DNA of 64,000 bases from Prostheceraeus crozeri. Its lineage: Eukaryota; Platyhelminthes; Polycladida; Euryleptidae. Below, piece after piece: positions 49,585 to 58,700 of this stretch. Position 1 is the stretch's first letter. Each line of letters begins with the position of its first letter. A program made the translations under genes and the position numbers. The notes under the pieces were generated by a model that was given only the letters and a program-made list of their open reading frames with translations, had not been told where the DNA came from and ran no database searches. Where the stretch lies: positions 61,738 to 125,737 of the forward strand of contig CAJQUW010001159.1 of assembly GCA_907163375.1 (NCBI GenBank). Direction: 5' to 3'.

Positions 49585-51760
49585 TGACATAAAGTAGGTA
49601 CGTGGTAGGTAGAGTATCGAAGTCGCCTCAAACATGTCAGCATGCAGTAAATTTTTTTTTATATCAAGAGAATTCTAATAGCATAGTCTTTTGTTGAGAT
49701 TACGGTCCTGTGGTCTAAAAAAAAATATTTGATCAATTTTTAAAGAGCTAAAATTCTGCAAGTTATTTCTGTGTTTATATACTAGCGACTTGGAACCTTA
49801 TACTTCAATATAAGATAAGTAGCATGAAACTTTTAGGATATCAAACTGAATGACCATGTAATTGCAAGTATCTTATCTAAACGGAGATTAAGCGTTTTAT
49901 AATGAAGGATCTAATGAGATCTTGGCTCAAATTTCAAGTTCGCTGATTTAGTAGATCTTATTCATGCAACTCCTTTCCAAAAGGCTAAATGGATATGTTA
50001 AGTTAAGCTAAACACTTTGAGTTAAGCATATTGTTCAAGCTATTAACTGCATCCTACGGTCTACAGAAGTCACTGTGTTAAATTGAGCTATAAATGGCTA
50101 AAATCATAATACTCTATGCAGTTATAATTCAACTATTCATATTGGTAACAGAGTTGGAAGTGGGTCGTAGGTCATAGGTCAGGTGGGTCAAGTGGGTCAC
50201 AAAATCGCGTGGGTCACGTGGGTCAGCTACTGAAGAACTCTGATATTCAGAGGTTTTATTCTTCTTGAAAATTTTCTTGCAGTGCCAGCTGACCTTCGTT
50301 TTGCTTGTTTCGTTTGATTTTGTTGGTCTTTCGTAAAATATATCCTCTGGTAGAAATAAGAATGGTAAATCTCTGATAAAGATTGATCAGAGCCTAAATA
50401 TTTTTGAAATATGTAATGGATCAAAATATCTCAATATATTAAATCAAAATGTTATGAATATATATGCCTCATATCTAAAGTATTTGGTCGCTCAATCTAC
50501 TTTTGCATCATACATGTTCCATGCATCTCATTACTCATTATATAGATACATGATAATCTGAAATAAGATAATTCATACGACGGTCATTGATATAGACTTA
50601 TCCCTTTCACACAGACTTATCACGGCTGGAGATCTGCAACAAGATATTCTTTGACACTTCGAATCAATGAAAAGTTTCGTTTTGATATTTGATCTGGTAT
50701 CAATAAAAATAGGAATATTTATATGATGTCGCTAGTGATTGCTATCACAACGTACTCGTACATGTAGTACCACTCAAATATATCGGCTCATTTATATGTG
50801 CATTGTAAGCAAATTCATGAATTATAATCTTGTCCTCGTGCAATTTTCTATTCACGCGTTACGCATGCTTACTCCACTTGCTTTTCAATGAATGTCATTC
50901 TTACATCAAATATGCAACTTTCTACTTAAATCTGACATTAGCGGAAGTTAATGAAATTTAAATCAGAGCAGCAAAGTATTATTTTGACGATTTTTCTGGG
51001 ATAATTTTCACACATGTAGTATCTAGCATAATAAATGCATGGATAAATGATTTAGGCCTACTGCAATCTTATTTTTTGACTTCATTTGATTAAGAAATGT
51101 AGAATTTGAAATTTAGTCTGTAGGGGCCTCAACCTAACCAATCATCTATCTACGAGTTAAATAGATAGCACTAAAAAAGGATAGTCAAGAATTATAACAA
51201 CAAACGGAATTGTTTAAATGTTTTTAGAACCTTAGGCATTTGTGGTGCATGAACGTGCTTATAAGATAATTTTGATGAGGTTGCATGTCTGTTTATCATG
51301 TGACAAGTGATCTGATACACTTGAATCTTCATAACAAATCTTAACTACAATTTTGATACTATGAGGCCTCTACCTATAGATAGACCTAGAATCTGGAATG
51401 AAAATGAAACTGAAGATGATACCAGCAAAGGAAATTGCACTCACATCATTCACCCTTGCAGCATGTGGGTCGTGGGTCATGTTTTCGTGAAAAGTCGTTG
51501 GATCAGGTGGGTCGTGGATCACATATGTAATGGGTTAAGTTTGGTTGACTCACTTCCAACTTCGATTGGTAATTCAATTATTCATATTAGTAATTGTGGA
51601 TTGATGAAATTTTTATAGTTACATGAATTCTATGATTCACCAAATTAATCTTCATTTCTTAATTGAATCTGAATAGTATTTGGGACCCATTTACATCTTT
51701 TAAGTTAATTATGATCATTGACTTTCATGTGATATTTTGCTAATGTATTATGTATTAATA
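49585..51760 (+). mobile_element. Family A element, copy 3, split by an insertion
   Basis: 49585-49940 matches the left half of family A (GGTAGGTAGAGTATCGAA, then GAGATTACG and GTAGCATGAAAC). 51610-51740 matches its right half (GAATAGT...GGGACCCATTTACATC). The sequence between, about 49945-51605, is absent from copies 1 and 2 and is therefore an insertion. The copy abuts the Mutator-like foldback, so elements are stacked here. Confidence 0.6.
50150..51571. mobile_element. Insertion with GGGTCA arrays at both ends
   Basis: GAGTTGGAAGTG (50151-50162) and its near complement CACTTCCAACTTC (51551-51563) form short inverted ends. Just inside the left end are seven GGGTCA/AGGTCA-type hexamers (50161-50225), and just inside the right end a looser group (51466-51540). 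Outside lie imperfect 23-base direct repeats (50127-50149 and 51572-51594, about 20 of 23 identical). It has no recognised ORF; 51361-51618 is only a translation of the right end. Exact boundaries are uncertain. Confidence 0.5.
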
Positions 51761-52046
51761 TCTTCAAAGAATAACTGAAGATTAAATTGTGTGTTTCTAC
51801 AAGTGTTGACATTTGTGTCGTCATTTGTTAACCGATATGCAGTTGTTTAGCGTACTTCCATTAACACTAAGTGCTAAGTGTAGGCATCTAACAAATGCAA
51901 TGATTAAAACTTCGTCATGATCGAATCAGAAAGTACATGTATTTAATAATTAGGGTCATGAAACAAATCTCGGTCAGGATGTGCGTTTGACATGTATCAC
52001 ACTTTATAAAATATTTGTGTTAGATAGCGACCCTCAGCGGTAATTA
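51761..52046. other. AT-rich DNA, no gene seen
   Basis: Nothing recognisable between the split family A copy and the hairpin at 52047. Confidence 0.4.
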
Positions 52047-52151
52047 ATAGTTATCTACCACATTTTAAGGGCAAAAAATCCATAATCAGAGGGCGGCGTT
52101 AGCCGCCCGAGGATTTGGATTATTCGCCCTTAAAATGTGGTAGATAACTAT
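52047..52151. repeat. Hairpin with 26-bp perfect arms at the left edge of the recombinase element
   Basis: The arms 52047-52072 and 52126-52151 are exact complements (ATAGTTATCTACCACATTTT...). A second inner stem, GGGCGGC/GCCGCCC, closes on GTTA. The right arm contains ATTATTCGCCC. The equivalent words GGGCGAATAAT and GGCCGAATAAT occur at 55270-55325 on the other side of the recombinase gene. Confidence 0.75.
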
Positions 52152-53659
52152 ATTGTTTATTGATATAAAGGGCAGCACAGATAACTACAATGTATATTGT
52201 GGCATGGCTACGGGTAAATACATAGCTAACCATTAGGCGAATAAGTTTCTAAATCATAGTTGAAAGCATAGAACCACTATGATATGATAGACATCGCTTG
52301 AATTCAAAATTTATTCAATATTCCCTGGCAAACAAAATGTTCATTCAAATTACATTGCTCAATAATGCTTGACCACCAACGTATTGGCGATATATCGGGT
52401 TTGGGGACGACTGAAGTGGATTTTCTGAATAACTTTTCTCTTCCACAGTTCAATGATGGTAATCGGATCAATCAACATACAGGTATGCCTTTTTCATTTG
52501 CTGCATATTTAATGAGTGATGAAACAGACGATTTCCCAGTCTTATCAGTAGAAGATTTGCAAAAAACCAGGAACATCGAAGATCAAGCAGTAAATAAATC
52601 TACAGCAAAGCAAACAAACCAGCATCTGGAAGAACTGAAAAACTTCCTAGAAAACAAGAAGCTGCCAAATGAAATTGAGTCAATTCTATCGAAATATTTA
52701 TGTCAATGTCTGCGTTTGTGGTTCTCGACTATGAAGAAAAAAGACGGTGAATGTTATTAAATCTCAACGCTTGCATGCAAACGGGCATCGATAAACAGGT
52801 ATATTCTAGAAAAATCTGGTTACAACTTAATCGGAAACGATCAATTCCGTCTGTTTGAAAAAACTTACAATGCTGTTCGACATAAGACTTTAGTGACAAA
52901 CAAAAAGTCCTGTCATGCAACATCTGGATACCAACCAATTGAAAAAGAATACATGGCTCGCCTTGACAAGTATTTTGATCGTTCAACACCACAACGTCTA
53001 CAGCAAGAATTTTTCTTTAACATCATTTACCACAACGGGTTTCGAGGAAGAGAGTGGATTAGAAATTTGCGAAAGGAAGACATCCAAATTAGATCCGGAC
53101 CCGATGAGTTGAAATATGTTGCTGTTGTGAAAGATGAAAATGAGAAAAACGTCCGAAGCAATGATTACCGCAATATTCGTCAAGTGGCAATGTACGAAAT
53201 TCCCAACAGTGCAAAGTGCCCGGTAGCTGGGGTGGAGAAATATTTATCCATGTTACCGACTGAAAATCCAGCTTTATTTCCCAAGCCCAAGTACAAGTGG
53301 ACGAGAGAAAGCTTCTACTGCAAAAAAGAAGTTATTGGAAAAAATTCGCTCCAAGACCTTATGAAAACAATATCAAGGGACGCTAACCTTCACGGCACGT
53401 ATAAGAATCACTGTATTCGAGTGTCTTTGGTCATATCACTTGGTTAAAGGAGAATGATATTTCAAACGACCAAATGAAAGCTGTCACGAATCAGAAAAGC
53501 GACGCCTCAGTTGATAGATATAACAAGCGCATGACATCAGCAAAGAAAAGGAAGTTGTCTGAGAAAATTACTGAACAACTACACGGATCATCGAATTCAT
53601 CAATGCCGATGCCTTCGTCAAGTACATGTGCAAGTGAAGCAACACAAGATGAACAACTA

Positions 53660-55009
53660 CAGTCCGTTTCATAAAAAGTGGATCATCCTAAAATTTGACT
53701 AAATAAAACATAAGTATGATACAGAAAGCATTTTTCATGTTATTTCATGTCCCTAATATATTTAAATGTCCTTATATAATCTGATAAGCTATGATACAGT
53801 AACGGTTCTTAAGAAGCTAATATTTTGTGGCCCTACCCTTATTGTCAATGACATTACCAATTCGTCTAGGCATTGATTCGATGATATCGTTGATTTTTGA
53901 CTGATCTAACTTTCTCCACTCTCTTTTTAACAGTGACGTAAGTTGTGATACGCCATCTGTAGGTAGCAGTGAACGACGAACGTTACGTTTTAGAATACTC
54001 CATACATTTTCTATAGGATTCAATTCAGGAGAACGAGCTGGCCAAGATAATGTCCTAAGCCCTGATTGAGACTTGCATAAGTTGACTATACTACTCCTGT
54101 GACACGTAGCATTATCATCCATAAATAAACAAGTCGATGGATCACCAAGTTGATCTGTCATTTGGCCAATGTTCATTCGTAAAACATTCACATAGCGTTC
54201 AGAATTCATGGTTACTTGCTGTATGTGAAGTCTTCTACGAATAGTGGACTTACAAATAGACGAGTATAGTGCAGCTATCTCAGTTAACGAGAGACTTGGA
54301 TCAACTTTAACAAATCTCAAAATTAGGCGGTCTATACGTTTGGATGTTTTGCGTGGTCGGCCAGAGCCCTCTTTACGACAGAGTCGAAAATCATCATTAT
54401 GCCATCGATGCACATTTGTGTAAGGGACATTTAGTCGCTTGCTTGTAGCTCGCAAAGAAAACCCTGACACTTTGCCTTTTGTGAATGCGATCTCGTTATT
54501 GTTCATTTGTGCTTTGTATTGTTTTCAACCGGTAAGAGATAGATTTCTAGCTGAAAGCAATCAGGAGTGCTGCCAACACCACCGCAACGAAGTCAGGAAG
54601 CTATGGAACATGACGTCCAGTTAATCACATGTAGCAGTTATATTATTGTTGATGAATAATGTTGCTATACTGGCTCTGATTGACCGATTTTCTTTATTTT
54701 TGTTTTGCTTGATAGCTTTTGGCTTGTAGAACAACATATTACATAACAAAGGAAACAAATGTAATTTTATAAGAGTGAGGTATGATTTTGTGTAACATTG
54801 CTAAATGAAGATCAAATTATCTACTACTTTTTTATCTATAACAGGAAAACAACTCAATATTCAAGCTTGAAATTTCCAGCAATGATATTAGTAAGCACAA
54901 CTGACATATCTTCCAAATTTCAGAGAAATTCGTTCAAGTTTGGCGGAGTTAGACAAAGTTGAAGTTAAAGCGATGTTTAAGGGTGATCCATTTTTTATGA
55001 AACAATCTG
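53660..55009 (-). mobile_element. Tc1-like transposon, copy 2, 1,350 bp, inserted in the recombinase gene
   Basis: The ends are CAGTCCGTTTCATAAAAAGT at the left and, read inward from the right, CAGATTGTTTCATAAAAAAT. TA is duplicated at 53658-53659 and 55010-55011. Insertion plus one TA adds 1,352 bases, which is exactly the frame change between recombinase coding sequence left (frame of 53474) and right (frame of 55012). The transposase is on the minus strand. Copy 1 is at 42252-43729 in the opposite orientation. Confidence 0.88.
53817..54506 (-). CDS. Tc1-like transposase, internally deleted
   Basis: The 229-residue product is shorter than the usual ~340 residues. The N-terminal paired-type DNA-binding region is present: a helix-turn-helix with GFSLRATSKRLNVPYTNVHR, then the GRPRKTSKR hinge, then a second helical region ending STIRRRLHIQQ. 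At about residue 98 the protein jumps to VTMNSERYVNVL, missing the segment with the first catalytic Asp. The second Asp (MDDNATCHR) and the Glu (LNPIENVW) remain, 34 residues apart as in DD34E transposases. The frame is otherwise open, so this is a deletion derivative, probably unable to catalyse transposition but perhaps still able to bind the inverted repeats. The Met is the first in the frame and fits family N termini. Confidence 0.82.
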   Translation of the reverse strand: MNNNEIAFTKGKVSGFSLRATSKRLNVPYTNVHRWHNDDFRLCRKEGSGRPRKTSKRIDRLILRFVKVDPSLSLTEIAALYSSICKSTIRRRLHIQQVTMNSERYVNVLRMNIGQMTDQLGDPSTCLFMDDNATCHRSSIVNLCKSQSGLRTLSWPARSPELNPIENVWSILKRNVRRSLLPTDGVSQLTSLLKREWRKLDQSKINDIIESMPRRIGNVIDNKGRATKY

Positions 55010-55408
55010 TACATGTAAGTGGATCATCAAATTCATATGCAATGGCGCTGCCTTCGTCAAGTGCAACAACACAAAATGTTCAAGTGAACCAAATTGTGAT
55101 GACAAATGCAAGGAGCGAAGCTCAAGTGGACGAAAAGCCAACGTTGGTATTAGAGAAAAACGGGGCAAAAGTATTTGTATGTTTGTAGATGGATGTTGAA
55201 TTTTCTTTAGAGAACTATTCATATTAACATTTACAAGTGGACGTAATCAATCTGAGAAGCCCGCATTTGCGGCCGAATAATGTTTACCATGTTTTGTATT
55301 AAAAACGTGCAAATTTCCGGGCGAATAATGAGATTTTGATTTTATTCACATCATAAATTAGTACATAGCCCGCTATATCAATGAGCAATTAAAGTTATTT
55401 CGCGGTTG

Positions 55409-55704
55409 GTTTAAATTACGGATATCATTTTGTTAAGTATTAAATGCGCACGTATATGAGATATCGATGTCATAGAAATTAATAATACCATATATAGTCC
55501 TGTAATAATCCTCCAGATATACTGCTATGATCTGTGTAACTAATAGAGCTTGGACATCACTTATTGCAAAATGATGACATAACTTACTTGGCTGCATGAA
55601 TTGGCTATTTAACGATAAATCACAGTGCTAAAATGCAAACATTATCATGAATTTTCACAAATCGTCAGTTTTCCCATTGGATTTGACCTGCTTCATTTTT
55701 TCAG
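55409..55704. other. Intergenic or intronic DNA upstream of the nucleotidyltransferase-like gene
   Basis: AT-rich. It ends in a plausible splice acceptor, a pyrimidine-rich stretch CTTCATTTTTTCAG finishing at 55704. If used, this stretch is intron and an upstream exon lies elsewhere. No exon was recognised in it. Confidence 0.35.
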
Positions 55705-55736
55705 TAGGTGGAAGGAAATATATAAGTTACGGAGCC

Positions 55737-57110
55737 ATGACCAAAAACGTTGAAGAATTAACAAACTTAACAAAAATTGAAGACACGAAGGATCCCATCT
55801 TGAAGCTAGATAAGCTTTACAACGCATTTGCATCAACATTGCTTCAGCAAGCGAAAGCAGAGCCCAGGTTCTTGTCGGTTTTGGAAACGGTGACCGCCCT
55901 GTTAGAAAAATCAGAGCTTAAGAAGCACTTTAAAGTAGAAGGTGTATATTTGGGTGGAATAAGTGGAGCATCTCATGTGACATTGTTAGATATACAAGCT
56001 GACGTAGTAGTTCTGCTGGATGAGCCCGACTATAGATTACAAAAATTCATCGACAGAGCACAGAGAGAAGCAATGGAAATCAGTGGAGCAAAACTGATTG
56101 ACATAGACAAACGAAGCTTCTTATTTCAGATTGGTCAAGTAATTGTTGACTTATTAGTCATGCCAAATCATAACGTCAAAAAATACAAAGATGCTCTAAG
56201 TAGTTATGGTAAAAAAGGAATCAATCATAGGGCTAGTGTAGTAGAAATGGCGCGATTGTGGAATCAGTGTCTGTACAGTGAAAAGTATATACCTGGTCGA
56301 CTCACAACAGTGGAATTACTTGCGATGAGAGCAGCATCAGACACCTCCGAAAATGGACATATGTCAGTAATAAGATCTATGTCCAAATTTTTGGCTGATC
56401 TGGAGGACTTAGCAAGTAATAAAAAAGCGATTTCTCAAACAATGGAAAGCGAATGCTGCTTCATTTTCAATAGTAGAAATAACTCCACACAACATATTTT
56501 CTTTACAAAGCCATTTATTCCAGCAAGATATGACATGACATTAGCAAATATTGATGATGTTCTGGAAAAGATAAAAAAGCAAACACACAATTGGAGAAAT
56601 AATACCAGTCGCGGTCTTTTAAAGAGAATAATCGTAACAAATCCTGAAACTGTTTCATTAAAGCATCTACACTCATCGTTTTCCCCAACACGCTTGTTCT
56701 ACGCTCATATTTTTTGTGGTTTGCAATACAGTGATATTCGATGTGAATTTAAGTCAAGAGAGTATTGCTTTAAATGTGATTATTTCAACCATCACCAAAT
56801 AATGAAAAACCCTGCTGATGTTGAGCGTATTAACTTCTATGTGAGGCTTTTAAAACTATTTGTATACCTACTTGGCGTAGATTATAAAACTCGGTTTGAC
56901 TTTGGATGGATCAAAAGTGGCGATGAAAAGAAAGTTGTCATGTCATCATTACGACAAATGTTTAGGGGAAGAGATGCGAAAACATATAATGTTAGAGTAA
57001 TATGTTGTTTGACGAGAAAAGAAAAAGAAGATGATCCAACCTGGAATGTTTTGCACAGAGTCCCATTTGAGGACGGCCATATTTATTTTTTCATCTGTTG
57101 GCTTTTGTAA
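55737..57110 (+). CDS. OAS / CD-NTase-like nucleotidyltransferase-fold protein, first catalytic Asp replaced
   Basis: 457 residues from the Met at 55737; an open frame extends up to 55647, but a splice acceptor ending at 55704 makes the extra N terminus doubtful. Positions counted from 55647: GGISGAS at 103-109 is the nucleotidyltransferase G-G/S signature; IQADVVVL at 116-123 aligns without gaps to the D-x-D strand of 2'-5'-oligoadenylate synthases, but its first Asp is Gln117, while Asp119 is kept; VDLLVMP at 167-173 holds the third acidic residue, Asp168. RLWNQ...RLTTVELLAMRAA (about 203-230) resembles the helical OAS1 C-terminal domain. Residues 290-487 are not recognised; CFKCDYFNHH at 374-383 is a possible zinc site. 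OAS proteins make 2'-5' oligoadenylates upon sensing double-stranded RNA; here loss of one metal ligand suggests weak or no catalysis, as in pseudoenzyme relatives. It is the only long unbroken cellular-type coding region here. The stop is TAA at 57108, but GTAAAG there could instead be a splice donor. Confidence 0.68.
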   Translation: MTKNVEELTNLTKIEDTKDPILKLDKLYNAFASTLLQQAKAEPRFLSVLETVTALLEKSELKKHFKVEGVYLGGISGASHVTLLDIQADVVVLLDEPDYRLQKFIDRAQREAMEISGAKLIDIDKRSFLFQIGQVIVDLLVMPNHNVKKYKDALSSYGKKGINHRASVVEMARLWNQCLYSEKYIPGRLTTVELLAMRAASDTSENGHMSVIRSMSKFLADLEDLASNKKAISQTMESECCFIFNSRNNSTQHIFFTKPFIPARYDMTLANIDDVLEKIKKQTHNWRNNTSRGLLKRIIVTNPETVSLKHLHSSFSPTRLFYAHIFCGLQYSDIRCEFKSREYCFKCDYFNHHQIMKNPADVERINFYVRLLKLFVYLLGVDYKTRFDFGWIKSGDEKKVVMSSLRQMFRGRDAKTYNVRVICCLTRKEKEDDPTWNVLHRVPFEDGHIYFFICWLL

Positions 57111-58429
57111 AGTGACAATTTGATGAATTAATATGACGCTCAGATCAATAACAGACAGGCTTTGTCGAAATGTAATTGTCTGAATATTTTTCTAGACTCA
57201 CTAGCGATCAAGGAAGCAAAGCAAGATTCATGTAAAAATTTCAGTCACTTTTATCCATTTAATATAAATGTTAAAACCTACAGCACAGAGTTTATGTTAT
57301 GCAAATTTACACATGCAAAGCACGAACATGAATGAAACTATTGAACTTTATTTGAGATAAAGTAGGGTTTGAACTGCATGTATAAGCTGCCGGTAATCGT
57401 TTTTTAACTGTTTAAAGAACAGTTGGCAATACTTATATCAAGAAACATGAATGCAGATACTTTCAATTTCTGTTACATTTACATATACATGCTTAATGTT
57501 GTAATGATTAACTAAGCAATGTATTCTAGACTGAATGTCGTCAACGGTCGACATAGGTCTAATTAAATTAACCGGCCGGCCAGTCGGTTTTCATAATTTG
57601 CGGCCGGTGTAACTAAAACCGGCCGTCCGGTGGCCGGTTGCAACCCTTGCATATTATGAAGCCGAGTCGATAGAAATTTTTCAAAAACTTTCATCAAAGA
57701 CTTACGAGCTTTCAAATCAATACACTATGCATGTATATGATTTTTGGCTGGACTTTGGTTTGAAGTATTTTCAATTTTGGAATCACACAGATGAGTTATG
57801 CAAGGGTTTTTCTCATGTCTCAAAGTCACTAACTTTTATTCAAAAAAGTACAGTTTCGCATGCATTCAAAAATTCATCACAATTGGAACTGTTTTCGTCT
57901 CACGCAACATGCTTGGCCGAAAGTAATAAATGTCTTAGCTACAAATGCATTGATATAAAAAGAATACGATACATTTAAATCCTTTTATTTGTATCAGGCA
58001 AAAAATAATAATAATAGCGGGGCATCTCTTTCCAGAAATTGACCACTTAAATCAGTGATCTTCAGCAAAGTGTGAAAATTCAAAAATTGATAAATTTTGT
58101 GATGATAACTGAAACATTTTTGAATTGACGAGATAATCATAATTCATAATTAATCTTATTACTTCTGCGGGCAATTTGACATTAAGTCAATAGCTTGACA
58201 CTTGCAAAATAATGAAAGATAGTGGCATTAATGAAACTGCTGACATTTCGTCTAGGTTAGCCTATCAGTAATAATCAGTGAATCATACTTTTTTGAAAAC
58301 AGAATGCAAATAGAATATTTAAACATTGAGTTGCATCCTCAGTTGAAGATGAAAACAGATTTGAATCTTCAAATTTTACTCATAATTATCTTATTATTAT
58401 TTTTTGCGCACATGCACTTCCGACTCCGA
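57111..58429. other. AT-rich DNA with a CCGGCC-rich patch
   Basis: 57568-57650 contains several CCGGCC/GGCCGG words in both orientations (AACCGGCCGGCC, TTGCGGCCGG, AACCGGCCGTCC, GTGGCCGGTTGC), a compact palindromic repeat, probably a small mobile repeat. The frame 57727-57978 has no recognised domain. Confidence 0.45.
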
Positions 58430-58700
58430 CGAAAAGGGTCTCCTCCGCCTGCAAGGCACTGAGCATGACTGTGAAGGAAGTGGCTTTTCCAACAGCTGCA
58501 TCCGCCTTCGAGGAAGGAGGCCGCCTCGACCTGCCACGCATGCACCGTCTCACAAAGTGAACGAACTGATTTTTTCGTGAACTGAGCGGCTCAATGCAAA
58601 TTCAAAATGAGCGGCGAACTGAGGGAACGAAGAAAAACCTCAAATGAACGAGGAACTAAATGAACTGAAAAGCGTTGGTGATCAATGCATTGATTTTATG
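58430..58700. repeat. G+C-rich segment joined to a GTTCA-type end
   Basis: 58430-58555 is G+C-rich (GACTCCGACG, GGCCGCCTCGACC). 58555-58680 matches the right end of the element at 36516-37845, with AACTGAGCG, GAGCGGCGAACTGA and AAATGAACGA words. 58700-58970 continues less AT-rich, with a minus-strand frame (58656-58937) that I do not recognise. Probably part of a larger copy of the same element family. Confidence 0.45.

Larger units (their letters stand above)
52365..55188 (+). pseudogene. Crypton-like tyrosine recombinase gene, interrupted by a Tc1-like element
   Basis: Tyrosine recombinases cut and rejoin DNA through a Tyr nucleophile; Cryptons use one to move, and vertebrate KCTD1/ZMYM/QRICH1-type genes carry derived domains. 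In order: an Asp/Glu-rich N terminus; a core-binding region (LEELKNFLENKK, KYLCQ, then INRYILEKSGYNLIGNDQF); the catalytic region with GFRGREWIRNL (first Arg), NHCIR (H-x-x-R) and DRYNKR with the probable Tyr; and a Ser-rich tail. The position usually His before the Tyr reads Asn in AVTNQKSD. Defects: a TAA at 52758-52760 in the otherwise continuous frame 52365-53447; a one-base-class frameshift near 53430-53447, after which the frame continues HITWLKENDISND; and the Tc1-like insertion at 53660-55009. After the insertion the frame resumes (55012-55188). It is therefore dead, but recently enough to be fully readable. Confidence 0.78.
52145..55408 (+). mobile_element. Probable Crypton-like element enclosing the recombinase gene
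   Basis: Left of the gene, 52145-52173 reads ATAACTATATTG...ATTGATATA...GGGC. Right of it, the complement of 55367-55408 reads ATAACTTTAATTG...ATTGATATA...GGGC, so the two edges resemble inverted termini about 30 bases long. GGGCGAATAAT-type words lie near both edges. Typical Cryptons lack terminal inverted repeats, so either this family differs or the matching edges belong to a neighbouring repeat. The edges are inferred, not proven. Confidence 0.4.

Noticed and set aside
55647-55736. Extended N terminus of the OAS-like protein
   Set aside because: A pyrimidine tract with AG at 55703-55704 looks like a splice acceptor, so the first 19 residues are probably intronic, and the Met at 55737 is preferred.
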